Shown here: positions 10,432 through 18,742 of the stretch, one piece after another
How the letters are laid out: each line of letters starts with the position of its first letter
Numbering within the stretch: the first letter of the stretch is position 1
Origin: JANJUO01 sp942492935
GTDB taxonomy: Bacteria; Bacteroidota; Ignavibacteria; Kapaibacteriales; UBA2268
Reading direction: 5' to 3'
Assembly (NCBI GenBank): GCA_942492935.1
Contig: OW818654.1
Span: forward strand, 868,001 to 932,000
Length of the DNA: 64,000 bases
Notes under the pieces: model-generated
Seen by the model: only the letters and a program-made list of their open reading frames with translations
Database searches by the model: none
What the model was told of the DNA's origin: nothing
Program-made: the position numbers and the translations under genes

Positions 10432-11094
10432 TTATTTTTTCTCTTTTTCTTTCAAATCTTTATAAAGGAACCACCAATCATAATTATCATATCTGCCTTT
10501 TTTGTACATAGCTGATTTATAATCAGATGCAGGAGGAATAATTACTTTATCGCCAATCAATTCATTATTGGGCCAATTAGCTGGCATTGCTACATGATTT
10601 GCATCTGCAATTTGCATTGCTTTTACCATTCTTAAAATCTCATCAAAATTTCTACCCAATTCTTGAGGATAATATAAAATTGCTCTTACAGTTGCAGCTG
10701 CATCTATGATAAAAACGGCACGTACTGTATTCTTGCCCTTGCCTGGATGAATCATTCCAAGTGAACGTGCAATATCACCATCATCAGCAATAATTGGGAA
10801 TTGAATTTCTACATTCAAATTATCTTTTATCCATTCTACCCATTTAATATGAGAATATACTTGGTCAATCGATAATCCAATTAATTCGGTATTCAATGCT
10901 TTGAAGTCTTCATAACGGGTTTGGAATGCAACAAATTCAGTCGTACAAACAGGTGTGAAATCCGCCGGATGACTAAATAAAATAAACCATTTTCCTTTGT
11001 AATCCTTTGGAAGTTGCATTGTACCAAAAGTAGTTTTTACTTCCATTTCAGGAAATTTATCGCCAATAGTTGGCATTGTTTTAAATTCTGACAT
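10432..11094 (-). CDS. Peroxiredoxin, 1-Cys Prx6-like
   Basis: A 220-residue thioredoxin-fold peroxidase that reduces H2O2 and organic hydroperoxides, presumably in the cytoplasm. The peroxidatic cysteine is Cys50 in PADFTPVCTTEF; the Prx6 C-terminal dimerisation region is present (~165-215). Cys50 is the only cysteine, so unlike archaeal homologues there is no resolving cysteine and the protein should work as a 1-Cys enzyme with an external reductant. It is the third gene of an apparent Fur-type regulator, Dps, peroxiredoxin operon (27-base gap to the Dps gene), which points to regulated peroxide defence. Confidence 0.93.
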   Translation of the reverse strand: MSEFKTMPTIGDKFPEMEVKTTFGTMQLPKDYKGKWFILFSHPADFTPVCTTEFVAFQTRYEDFKALNTELIGLSIDQVYSHIKWVEWIKDNLNVEIQFPIIADDGDIARSLGMIHPGKGKNTVRAVFIIDAAATVRAILYYPQELGRNFDEILRMVKAMQIADANHVAMPANWPNNELIGDKVIIPPASDYKSAMYKKGRYDNYDWWFLYKDLKEKEKK

Positions 11095-11121
11095 TTTAAA
11101 TGCTCCTAATATTTATTATAA

Positions 11122-11598
11122 TTATTTGTTAAGAAAAGAAGAATACATCCAAACAAGTTTCTCTTGTTCGCGAATATAGTCGCTCATTAATGCACTTGAA
11201 CCTTCATCGTTAGCTTCACTTGCAAGTTCGAGAATTTGTCTTTGTAAAATCAACATTTTTTTGAAACTATCGAGTACATTTTCAACAGTTTCTTTAGAAT
11301 TTGTACAATTTACAACTTCTTTAATTTCCGATTTGCTCAAATATTCAGAATAAGAATGAAGTGGTGTGCCACCAAGTGTAAGAACACGTTCAGCAATCTC
11401 ATCAATTTTAAGAATTAAATCATTGTATAATTCTTCAAATTTTAAATGTAATTCAAAGAATTTTTCTCCTTTGATATTCCAGTGAAACCCACGCGTATTC
11501 ATGTAAAATACTTGGTAATTAGCAAGAAGTTGATTGAGATTTACAATCAAGTCATTAGCTTTTTGGCTGTCTAAGCCAATTTGATTTAAATTATTCAT
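11122..11598 (-). CDS. dps: Dps-family ferritin-like protein
   Basis: A 158-residue four-helix-bundle protein of the Dps family, which stores iron using H2O2 and can protect DNA as a dodecamer. The ferroxidase ligands are in canonical spacing: His39 (GFHWNI), His51, Asp66 and Glu70 (DEIAER). A lysine-rich N-terminal DNA-binding tail is absent, so DNA binding is uncertain. Its start overlaps the stop of the upstream Fur-family gene by four bases (ATGA), indicating translational coupling. Confidence 0.93.
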   Translation of the reverse strand: MNNLNQIGLDSQKANDLIVNLNQLLANYQVFYMNTRGFHWNIKGEKFFELHLKFEELYNDLILKIDEIAERVLTLGGTPLHSYSEYLSKSEIKEVVNCTNSKETVENVLDSFKKMLILQRQILELASEANDEGSSALMSDYIREQEKLVWMYSSFLNK

Positions 11599-12023
11599 TT
11601 TTTTTCCTTTAAAAAATTTCCATTAATTTGTAATTTTATATCTTTTATTTCAAAATCTGAAATTTTATTTTCTGCAAAAAACTTAGTCAATAAATTGTCG
11701 AGTTCAATATTACTATAATCTTCAATCTTATCAGTTTCAGAACAATACAAATGATGGTGGTTTTCAATAAAAGCATCATATCGAATTATTCCATTATCAT
11801 TTTTTAATTTGTTAATAATTTTATTCTCAACAAACAAATCGAGCGTGTTATATATAGTGCTTAGTGAAATACTTGGATAACTTTTTGAAATATGATTCAA
11901 TATATCTTCGGCAGTAGGATGATTATGCATATTTTGCAATGCTTCAAAAATAATCAATCTTTGAGTTGTTGATTTTAACCCTTTCCCTGCCAAAATATCT
12001 TTGATTTTATCAAAGTTATTCAT
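11595..12023 (-). CDS. Fur-family transcriptional regulator (PerR/Fur type)
   Basis: A 142-residue metal-dependent repressor. An N-terminal winged helix (~15-80: LKSTTQRLIIFEAL, SISLSTIYNTLDLF) is followed by the metal-binding dimerisation domain with HHHLYC near residue 90. The paired CxxC structural-zinc motifs common in Fur/PerR are missing; only the single HHHLYC cysteine remains. The operon with dps and peroxiredoxin genes suggests a PerR-like peroxide sensor rather than a general iron regulator (inference). It is first in the operon and diverges from the hemerythrin gene. Confidence 0.9.
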   Translation of the reverse strand: MNNFDKIKDILAGKGLKSTTQRLIIFEALQNMHNHPTAEDILNHISKSYPSISLSTIYNTLDLFVENKIINKLKNDNGIIRYDAFIENHHHLYCSETDKIEDYSNIELDNLLTKFFAENKISDFEIKDIKLQINGNFLKEKK

Positions 12024-12076
12024 AGTATTTCCTAATTAATAATAATTCCAAATTAATAAACGATATTATTTAATAA

Positions 12077-12094
12077 TTATTTTAATTATAATAA
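12077..12094. promoter_or_regulatory. Candidate Fur/PerR-box-like operator
   Basis: TTATTTTAA followed by TTATAATAA forms an imperfect palindrome (8 of 9 positions symmetric) resembling the TTATAATnATTATAA PerR/Fur box. It lies between the divergent Fur-family and hemerythrin genes. The region is nearly pure A/T, so chance symmetry is possible. Confidence 0.3.
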
Positions 12095-12205
12095 AAATTT
12101 TATTTATTTATATTAAATTTATAATTGAGCAACAGACTACTAAGAATGATAACCCAATATAACACTAAAATATTTAAACAATTTTAACGTTTTTCATAAT
12201 TTAGT

Positions 12206-12913
12206 ATGTACCAAACAATCAAACATTATATAAAACCTGAGATGAAATTAGCAGATATTTTATTTGAAAATCCATCTTTATTACTTATACTTGAGCATTT
12301 TAATATTGATTTTGTTGCAAATGAAAAAAGTGTTGGTCAGATTTGTTTGGAAAATAAAATTAATCCTGATTTATTTATTAATTTCGCAAATTTATATAAT
12401 GGTTTTCATAATGTTGAAATTAATTTAGATATTAAAGATATTGAAACTATTATTAAGTTTTTAAGAAGCAGTCATCATTATTATAAGAATGAGAAATACC
12501 CTGAAATTAAAGAACTGATTGAATTATTAATTAAAAAAAATGATTCAAAAGAGATAAAATTGATTGAAAAATTCTTTGATGAATATTTCGAGGAAGTTAT
12601 TGAGCATCTTAATTATGAAGAAAAAATTGCATTCCCCTATTTTTGTGAACTGATACAAAGCCATAAAACTAATAATACAAAAAATATCTTCTCTGTAGAA
12701 GAATACAAAGAGCATCATACTGATATAGAATTTAAATTGCTCGAACTTAAAAATTTATTACTTAGACATATTCCCATAAAAAACGATAGAACACTTAGAA
12801 GAAAATTACTCAAAGTGCTTTTTGAGATTGATTATGATTTGACAATTCATTCAAAAATTGAAGACGAAATTTTGATTCCACTCATAAGAAAAATTGAAAA
12901 AGATAGCAATTAA
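12206..12913 (+). CDS. Hemerythrin-domain protein, RIC/ScdA-like
   Basis: A 235-residue protein with a short N-terminal domain like that of iron-centre repair proteins (ScdA/YtfE; ~1-65, LADILFENPSLLLILEHFNIDF) and an HHE hemerythrin bundle (~80-230). Candidate di-iron ligands are His90/91, His134, Glu138/139, His170/171, His215 and Glu219. The paired cysteines that normally follow the IDY motif in RIC proteins are replaced (IDFVANEKSV). Known roles of the family are O2/NO sensing or repair of damaged iron-sulfur centres. It diverges from the peroxide-stress operon and its stop overlaps the LuxR-type gene by one base (TAATG). Confidence 0.85.
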   Translation: MYQTIKHYIKPEMKLADILFENPSLLLILEHFNIDFVANEKSVGQICLENKINPDLFINFANLYNGFHNVEINLDIKDIETIIKFLRSSHHYYKNEKYPEIKELIELLIKKNDSKEIKLIEKFFDEYFEEVIEHLNYEEKIAFPYFCELIQSHKTNNTKNIFSVEEYKEHHTDIEFKLLELKNLLLRHIPIKNDRTLRRKLLKVLFEIDYDLTIHSKIEDEILIPLIRKIEKDSN

Positions 12914-13509
12914 TGAATGATAAAAGAATTTATATTGGCATCATCGAACCATCACAAATTGTATTTGAAGGATTATCGTCAATATTACATCAATCTAATC
13001 AATACTATAGAATATATAGAATCGATAGTTTTTTGGAAATACAAAAACATTTTAATAGTGAAAAATTTAGGATAATAATTACAAATCCTACATATATACA
13101 ATTAATTAGACAAGAATTTAATAATTTTAAAAAGTCAAATCCAAGTATTATTTGGGTTGCTTTAGTTTATAATTTTTATGATAAAGAATTGCTCTCACAG
13201 TTTGATGGAATTATTCAAATTACTGATGCACAAAATACAATTAATAATATTTTAGATAAATTAGTAAATGCAGATGTGAATTTAAATGAAAATATTTCTT
13301 CTGAACAGCTTTCAAGCAGAGAGAAGGAAGTATTAATACAATTGATAAATGGACATTCTAATAAGGAAATTGCAGAAAAGTTGAATATTAGTATTCATAC
13401 TGTAATTAGCCATAGAAAAAATATTACTCAAAAAACTGGCATTAAAAGTCAATCTGGTCTGACTATTTATGCGATTTCTAACAAAATAGTCAATATTGAC
13501 TCATTATAA
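12913..13509 (+). CDS. LuxR-type regulator with a degenerate receiver domain
   Basis: 198 residues: an N-terminal receiver-like fold (~5-120) and a C-terminal GerE/LuxR helix-turn-helix (~132-198, LSSREKEVLIQLINGHSNKEIAEKL). The phosphoacceptor position is Asn58 (IIITNP) rather than Asp, and the N-terminal acidic cluster is reduced to one Glu, so phosphorylation is unlikely. The one-base overlap with the hemerythrin gene suggests that the hemerythrin protein senses and this regulator responds (inference). Confidence 0.85.
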   Translation: MNDKRIYIGIIEPSQIVFEGLSSILHQSNQYYRIYRIDSFLEIQKHFNSEKFRIIITNPTYIQLIRQEFNNFKKSNPSIIWVALVYNFYDKELLSQFDGIIQITDAQNTINNILDKLVNADVNLNENISSEQLSSREKEVLIQLINGHSNKEIAEKLNISIHTVISHRKNITQKTGIKSQSGLTIYAISNKIVNIDSL

Positions 13510-13595
13510 ACCAATTTTAAAATATTTAGTAACAGATTTTACATTTTATTTTTCAAAATTTATTAAATTATTATCAAAATATTTTATAAATTAGT

Positions 13596-13603
13596 TATAT
13601 TTG
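13596..13603 (+). promoter_or_regulatory. Candidate Bacteroidota -7 box (TATATTTG)
   Basis: TATATTTG matches TAnnTTTG and lies 36 bases before the ATG at 13640. I see no good TTTG element at the expected upstream distance. Confidence 0.35.
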
Positions 13604-13639
13604 AAGTTGAATAATTTGAAAAATTAATTATTGATAATT

Positions 13640-14071
13640 ATGATTTTTAGTAATGACGATATTTTAAAAATATCAACAATTTTGCAAATAAATACTAAGG
13701 AATTTGAGGGTGGTTGGACTTGGGTAATGAAGAGTTCCGACAATAGCAAACCTTTGGTAGCTACCTTGCATAACAATGTGAATCTCGGCAATGATGTCTA
13801 TGGTTCGTTAATCTCCGTTCAAACACAATACGGATATTACGAATTGCATAATATTGAGAAGTATATGTTTTTTGAACCAGATGAATTGATTTTTATATCT
13901 TCTACATCAGAGTATTTATCTTGTTTGACAATTGGCAGGCAGTCGGTATGTTCTTTATTTTCAACTATTAAACGTGAAATACTAAGTGAAGATATTTCAG
14001 AACTTGACCCTGCAGTATTAATGGCGGCTATGCAATTATCTATAACAGAGCCAGAATTTGAAATTAATTAA
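13640..14071 (+). CDS. Conserved-looking hypothetical protein
   Basis: A 143-residue soluble, acidic protein that I do not recognise. It has no signal peptide or membrane segment. The N-terminal half is beta-rich (GGWTWVMKSS, LVATLHNNVN, GYYELHNIEKYMFF), and the C-terminal part is helical and acidic (SEDISELDPAVLMAAMQLS). I prefer the ATG at 13640 over the TTG at 13631. It precedes ybeY by 28 bases and may be co-transcribed with it. Confidence 0.7.
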   Translation: MIFSNDDILKISTILQINTKEFEGGWTWVMKSSDNSKPLVATLHNNVNLGNDVYGSLISVQTQYGYYELHNIEKYMFFEPDELIFISSTSEYLSCLTIGRQSVCSLFSTIKREILSEDISELDPAVLMAAMQLSITEPEFEIN

Positions 14072-14099
14072 CACTAACTATATACGGTAATCGTTTAAT

Positions 14100-14507
14100 A
14101 TGAGCATTGAAATTAGTGTATTTCGCGAAAGTTTTGAGAAGAAACTGCCGAAAAAGAAAATAACTGAAGCTGTAAGAAGAGTTTTAGAAAGTGAAAAAGT
14201 ATCGGAAGCTAAAGTTAATATTGTTCTTTGTACTGATGAATATATCCAGAAAATCAACAAACAATATTTGAATCATGATTATGCAACCGATGTAATTTCA
14301 TTTAATTTTGAAGAAGATGTACTTGATGGTGAAATTTATATTAGTGTTGAAACAGCCATTGAACAAGCAACGGAATACAAAGTTTCGTTGACAAATGAAT
14401 TATTAAGACTTGCAGTTCACGGTACATTGCACCTTGTTGGATATGATGATTCTGATACAGAAAGCAGACAAAAAATGAGCGAACTTGAAAATAAATATAT
14501 AAATTAA
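14100..14507 (+). CDS. ybeY: Endoribonuclease/rRNA maturation factor YbeY
   Basis: A 135-residue zinc metalloprotein of the YbeY/UPF0054 family, involved in 16S rRNA 3'-end maturation and ribosome quality control. The signature HGTLHLVGYDD is at residues 107-117, with ligands His107 and His111; the third histidine of the usual motif is Asp117, a variation I recall from Bacteroidota homologues. Fourteen bases separate it from the DUF494 gene, suggesting an operon that ends at tRNA-Arg. Confidence 0.92.
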   Translation: MSIEISVFRESFEKKLPKKKITEAVRRVLESEKVSEAKVNIVLCTDEYIQKINKQYLNHDYATDVISFNFEEDVLDGEIYISVETAIEQATEYKVSLTNELLRLAVHGTLHLVGYDDSDTESRQKMSELENKYIN

Positions 14508-14521
14508 TTGGTTAATTTATA

Positions 14522-14980
14522 ATGGAAATAGAAAGAATAATTGACTTAGTAATTAATTTTATGACAGAGATTCATAAAGAAAAAAAAATTACTGAAATTG
14601 ATTTAGAAAAATTTGAGAAATTAGGTTATTCCAATACAGAAATATCTACTGCAATAAGTTGGATAATAGATGAGAATGCATCTTTTATCAAACCAGTTAA
14701 AGAATTGAAAATGAAGAATTTCTCATTCAGAGTATTATCTCCGACCGAGCAAGAACTTTTTACAATTGAAGCTTGGGGAGAAATTATTCATTTATTTACA
14801 TTAGGATTGATAACTAATGAAATTATCGAAATTCTTATTGAAAGAGTAATATTTAGTGGAATTCCCAAAATAGACAGTAAATTAGTACGATATTTTTTAG
14901 CATATCATATTTTTGATGTGAATGCTACTGGTAAACCAAACAATAAATATGTTTTAGCCGGTAATGAAACTATCAACTAA
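14522..14980 (+). CDS. DUF494 (Smg-like) protein
   Basis: A 152-residue protein matching the DUF494/Smg family: LGYSNTEISTAISWI, FRVLSPTEQELFTIEAWGEI, and IEILIERVIFSGI correspond to conserved blocks of E. coli Smg. It is soluble and its function is unknown. It is directly downstream of ybeY and seven bases before tRNA-Arg. Confidence 0.8.
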   Translation: MEIERIIDLVINFMTEIHKEKKITEIDLEKFEKLGYSNTEISTAISWIIDENASFIKPVKELKMKNFSFRVLSPTEQELFTIEAWGEIIHLFTLGLITNEIIEILIERVIFSGIPKIDSKLVRYFLAYHIFDVNATGKPNNKYVLAGNETIN

Positions 14981-14986
14981 TCAATT

Positions 14987-15060
14987 GGTCCCGTAGCTCA
15001 GTAGGATAGAGCACAAGTTTCCTAAACTTGGTGCCACAGGTTCGATTCCTGTCGGGATCA
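14987..15060 (+). tRNA. tRNA-Arg, anticodon CCU
   Basis: A full cloverleaf can be folded. The acceptor GGTCCCG pairs with CGGGATC, discriminator A at 15060. The D arm is GCTC/GAGC and the anticodon stem CAAGT/ACTTG has loop TTCCTAA with anticodon CCT at 15021-15023. The T arm is ACAGG-TTCGATT-CCTGT. CCA is not encoded. It reads AGG codons. Confidence 0.96.
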
Positions 15061-15149
15061 CTCAAATATTTTTATAATTGCTTTTAATTCAACGGCTTAT
15101 AAAATTACTGTATTTTGAAATGGATTTAGCACTTGATGCGGAATCTAAT

Positions 15150-15194
15150 AAAAGCAGATGTCCAACACTTTCAAAGTGTTGGACATCTGCTTTT
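15150..15194. terminator. Long palindrome, bidirectional terminator, repeat copy 2
   Basis: The core 15157-15187 is the palindrome seen at 10323-10353 in the opposite orientation (central C instead of G). Flanking AAAAGCA and TGCTTTT extend it to a 22-bp stem with a one-base loop and T runs on both strands. It lies between the convergent tRNA-Arg and sufB. Confidence 0.8.
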
Positions 15195-15216
15195 GAAAAT
15201 GAAATGTTCTTGAATA

Positions 15217-15241
15217 GATTCTGAAACAAGTTCAGTATTAC
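15217..15241 (-). repeat. Degenerate copy of the GTCATTCTGAAC intergenic repeat
   Basis: AGATTCTGAAACAAGTTCAG followed by TATTAC is a worn reverse-complement copy of the family at 18743-18949. It lies just after the sufB stop. Confidence 0.55.
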
Positions 15242-15254
15242 ATAATGTATAAGA

Positions 15255-16709
15255 TTATCCTACACTTCCTTCAAGGGAAATTGAAAGTAACTTTTGAGCT
15301 TCAACTGCGAATTCCATAGGTAATTGATTTAATACTTCTTTTACATAACCATTTACAATTAAAGCAATTGCATCTTCATTTGAAATTCCTCTTTGATTCA
15401 AATAGAAAATTATATCATCTGATATTTTTGAAGTAGTTGCTTCATGCTCAACTGTAGCTGATTTATTTCCTATTTCTAAATATGGAAATGTATGGGCACC
15501 ACAATTTGAGCCGAGCAATAGAGAATCGCATTGTGAAAAGTTACGCGCATTTTCTGCACTTTTATTGACTTTGACTAAACCACGATAACTATTATTGCTT
15601 TTACCTCCAGAAATACCTTTAGATACAATTCGACTTTTTGTATTTTTTCCAAGATGAATCATTTTGGTTCCTGTATCAGCTTGCTGATAGTTATTGGTTA
15701 CAGCAACGGAATAAAATTCTGCAACAGAATTATTACCTTTGAGAATACAACTTGGATATTTCCATGTAATTGCCGAGCCAGTTTCTACTTGTGTCCAAGA
15801 AATTTTTGAATTATCGCCCTCACAAATACCACGCTTGGTTACGAAATTATAAATTCCGCCTTTACCTTCTTTATCTCCCGGATACCAATTTTGAACAGTT
15901 GAATACTTGATTTCAGCGCCTTTATGAGCAACTAATTCAACTACTGCGGCATGAAGCTGATTTTCATCACGCATAGGAGCAGTACAACCTTCAAGATAGC
16001 TTACATAACTTCCTTCATCAGCAATAATTAATGTTCTTTCAAATTGACCAGTATTTTTGGCATTTATTCTAAAATATGTCGATAATTCCATAGGCGCTTT
16101 TACACCTTTTGGTATATAGCAAAATGAACCATCACTAAATACAGCAGAATTTAATGCAGAAAAATAATTATCTGTGTAAGGAACAACACTACCTAGATAT
16201 TTTTCTACTAACTCAGGTACTCTTTGTACCGCTTCGCTAATTGGACAGAAAATGATACCAACTTCTTCTAATTTATCTTTAAAAGTATTAGCAACGGAGA
16301 CACTATCAAAAACCGCATCTACTGCTATTCCATTTAATATTTTTTGCTCATTAAGTGGAATACCCAATTTTTCATAAGTTCTTAAAATTTCGGGGTCAAT
16401 TTCATCTAAACTGTTTGGAGTCGCTTTCTGCACAGGTGCAGCATAATAATAAGCATCTTGATAATCAATCGGAGGAAATTCCACCTTAGCCCAGGTTGGC
16501 TCTTTCATTTTGAGCCAATGTCTATAAGCTTTTAAACGATAATTAAGCATAAATTCTGGTTCATTTTTCTTTGCAGAAATAAACCTAACTATATCTTCAT
16601 TTAGACCTTTTGGAGCAAATTCTTGTTCAATTTCTGAAACAAAGCCCCATTTATACTCGCTCTCAGCAAGATTTTCAATTAATTCCATTTCGTTAAATTC
16701 TTCTGCCAT
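15255..16709 (-). CDS. sufB: Fe-S cluster assembly scaffold SufB
   Basis: A 484-residue protein matching SufB over its full length: the N-terminal helical region (LNEDIVRFISAKKNEPEFML), the FSDGSFCYIPKGV block, the beta-helix region with EGCTAPMRDENQLHAAVVELVA, and QCDSLLLGSNCGAHTFPYLE near the C-terminus. SufB works in a SufBC2D complex to assemble iron-sulfur clusters in the cytoplasm. It lies 28 bases downstream of an Rrf2-family regulator, a common pairing. sufC and sufD are not adjacent: a palindromic terminator follows and the next gene on this strand is over 3 kb away. Confidence 0.96.
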   Translation of the reverse strand: MAEEFNEMELIENLAESEYKWGFVSEIEQEFAPKGLNEDIVRFISAKKNEPEFMLNYRLKAYRHWLKMKEPTWAKVEFPPIDYQDAYYYAAPVQKATPNSLDEIDPEILRTYEKLGIPLNEQKILNGIAVDAVFDSVSVANTFKDKLEEVGIIFCPISEAVQRVPELVEKYLGSVVPYTDNYFSALNSAVFSDGSFCYIPKGVKAPMELSTYFRINAKNTGQFERTLIIADEGSYVSYLEGCTAPMRDENQLHAAVVELVAHKGAEIKYSTVQNWYPGDKEGKGGIYNFVTKRGICEGDNSKISWTQVETGSAITWKYPSCILKGNNSVAEFYSVAVTNNYQQADTGTKMIHLGKNTKSRIVSKGISGGKSNNSYRGLVKVNKSAENARNFSQCDSLLLGSNCGAHTFPYLEIGNKSATVEHEATTSKISDDIIFYLNQRGISNEDAIALIVNGYVKEVLNQLPMEFAVEAQKLLSISLEGSVG

Positions 16710-16737
16710 TTTATATTACCCTATTTAATTTTTATCA

Positions 16738-17223
16738 TTATATTTTAATAAATTTATCACTCATAACAAAATCTGATTTTAAGTGATTAACTGATAATTT
16801 GGATTCACTATCAATTGCAGCTATGTCATAAATTGAAGTATTTATAAAAATATCATCAATTTTTTTCTGAATAAGATACAAATGATTTTTAATTGAACAA
16901 TGATTGCCTCTTGTACATTCATCTGTTTTTTGTTTGGAATTTGGTAAGCAATCTACAAGATTAATTGACTCTTTTAAAGCATTGACAACTTCCATCAATT
17001 TTATTTCAATCGCAGGTTTTGACAAAGTATAACCACCTTTAATTCCCTGATATGATTGAACTAATCCTTTTTTCATCAATAATTGCATCGTTTTGGATAA
17101 GAATTCAAATGAAATATCCAATTGTTGAGCAAGTTCCTTCACAGAAACAAGTTCACCTTCTCGCTGAGCTAAATTTTGCAAAGCTAATAGTGCATACTCA
17201 GTTTTTTTGGATAATCTGAACAT
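16738..17223 (-). CDS. Rrf2-family regulator (IscR/SufR-like)
   Basis: A 161-residue winged-helix regulator (residues 1-80: LSKKTEYALLALQNLA, VKELAQQLDISFEFLSKTMQ, QGIKGGYTLSKP) with three cysteines, Cys92, Cys103 and Cys109 (DCL...ECTRGNHC), placed as in IscR-type proteins that bind an Fe-S cluster. Position directly upstream of sufB suggests feedback control of cluster assembly. I start it at the ATG encoding MFRLSKK, typical for the family; a TTG five codons upstream is less likely. Confidence 0.9.
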   Translation of the reverse strand: MFRLSKKTEYALLALQNLAQREGELVSVKELAQQLDISFEFLSKTMQLLMKKGLVQSYQGIKGGYTLSKPAIEIKLMEVVNALKESINLVDCLPNSKQKTDECTRGNHCSIKNHLYLIQKKIDDIFINTSIYDIAAIDSESKLSVNHLKSDFVMSDKFIKI

Positions 17224-17285
17224 TAAATAATTTTCCAAAATAAAAGAATATAAACGAAATCAAAATAGGACTATTGTAATCGTAT

Positions 17286-18695
17286 TTATAATTTAGCCAT
17301 TTCTTTTATTAAGTGCCATAGTTTCAGAACATTTCTTTCTTCAATATAAGTTTGTCCTATAACTACTCTTAATGTATATTTCCCATTTAGTTTGGTATGG
17401 GTGAGAAATGCTTTACCAGATGAATTAATTCTTTCCATTAATTTTTCATTGATTGAATTTAATTCTAAATCATCAAAATTACCGGGATTGTATCTAAAAC
17501 ATACAAGATTGAATCTTACTGGAGCAAGCAATTCAAAATCTTTATCTTTTTCTAATAAGTCAGAAAACGTCTTGGTTAAATCAAGATGCTTTTGAATAGT
17601 AGATTTTATGCCTTCAAGTCCGTAACTTCTGATAACGAACCACATTTTCAATGCTCTAAACCTTCTGCCTAATTGAATCCCCCAATCTCTGTAATTATTA
17701 ACTCTATTATCAACATTAGTTTTAAGGTATTCAGGCATAATTTCAAAAGTACGAATTAAATATTCGGTATTCTTAACAAAATATGCAGAAAAATCAAAAT
17801 TTGTAAACATCCATTTATGTGGATTAAATACAAATGAGTCCACATTTTCAATACCATCAATATAATGCCTGAAATCTTCTAAAACCAATGCTGTGCCAGC
17901 ATGAGCGGCATCAACATGATGAAAGATATCATACTTTTTACAAATTTCACCGTTTTTAAGTAACGAATCTACACCTGTTGAGCCAGTGGTACCAAGTGCA
18001 GAAATTACAATAAGTGGAATAAAACCGGATTGAATATCATTTTCTATTGTAATTTCTAATTCTTCCGAATTCATATCGAAATTTTCATCAACTTTAATTT
18101 TTACTAAATTATCAGACCCGATTCCTGCAATTTTTACTGCTTTTTCAATTGATGAATGTGCTTCAGAAGATGCATAAACTCTAAATTTATTAGCATTAGT
18201 AAAACCTGATTTATTAATTTGGTAATCAGTAAATTTTTCTCTTGCAGTTAGAATTGAACATAATGTAGCAGTTGAAGCTGTATCTTGAATTACTCCAGAA
18301 AAATACTTTGGCAATCCAATCATATCACGTAACCAATTCATTACAACTTCTTCAAGTTCTGTACCAGCTGGAGAATTTTGCCAAATAAAACAATTTACAC
18401 CAATTGCAGATGTTAATAATTCACCCAAAATTGATTCATAACTATTATTAGCATTGAAATAAGCATAGAAATTTGGACTTTGCCAATGAGTAATGCCGGG
18501 CATTATTATTGAATTGAAATCACTTAATATTGAATCGAAATTTTCAGAATTTTCAGGTGGATTAATTGGAAGTTGCTTTTTAATATCACCCGGATTCACA
18601 TTAGATTTTACAGGAAATTGCTCAATATTTGAGAAATATTCAGCAATCCAATCAATAATTTCATATCCGTATTTTTTAAATTCATCATTTCTCAT
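17286..18695 (-). CDS. PLP-dependent aromatic amino acid decarboxylase (group II)
   Basis: A 469-residue fold-type I PLP enzyme. HVDAAHAG is the cofactor-binding Asp region and NPHKWM carries the Schiff-base lysine, Lys294. Further hallmarks are the N-terminal HWQSPNFYAYFNANNSYESI and QDTASTATL segments of the DOPA/tryptophan/tyrosine decarboxylase family. It would convert an aromatic L-amino acid to its amine in the cytoplasm; the exact substrate cannot be read. It appears to be a single-gene unit, with repeats upstream. Confidence 0.92.
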   Translation of the reverse strand: MRNDEFKKYGYEIIDWIAEYFSNIEQFPVKSNVNPGDIKKQLPINPPENSENFDSILSDFNSIIMPGITHWQSPNFYAYFNANNSYESILGELLTSAIGVNCFIWQNSPAGTELEEVVMNWLRDMIGLPKYFSGVIQDTASTATLCSILTAREKFTDYQINKSGFTNANKFRVYASSEAHSSIEKAVKIAGIGSDNLVKIKVDENFDMNSEELEITIENDIQSGFIPLIVISALGTTGSTGVDSLLKNGEICKKYDIFHHVDAAHAGTALVLEDFRHYIDGIENVDSFVFNPHKWMFTNFDFSAYFVKNTEYLIRTFEIMPEYLKTNVDNRVNNYRDWGIQLGRRFRALKMWFVIRSYGLEGIKSTIQKHLDLTKTFSDLLEKDKDFELLAPVRFNLVCFRYNPGNFDDLELNSINEKLMERINSSGKAFLTHTKLNGKYTLRVVIGQTYIEERNVLKLWHLIKEMAKL

Positions 18696-18742
18696 TAGTC
18701 ATTATTCCTTTTATCGTTCTTATTCTAAATACGATTTCCATT

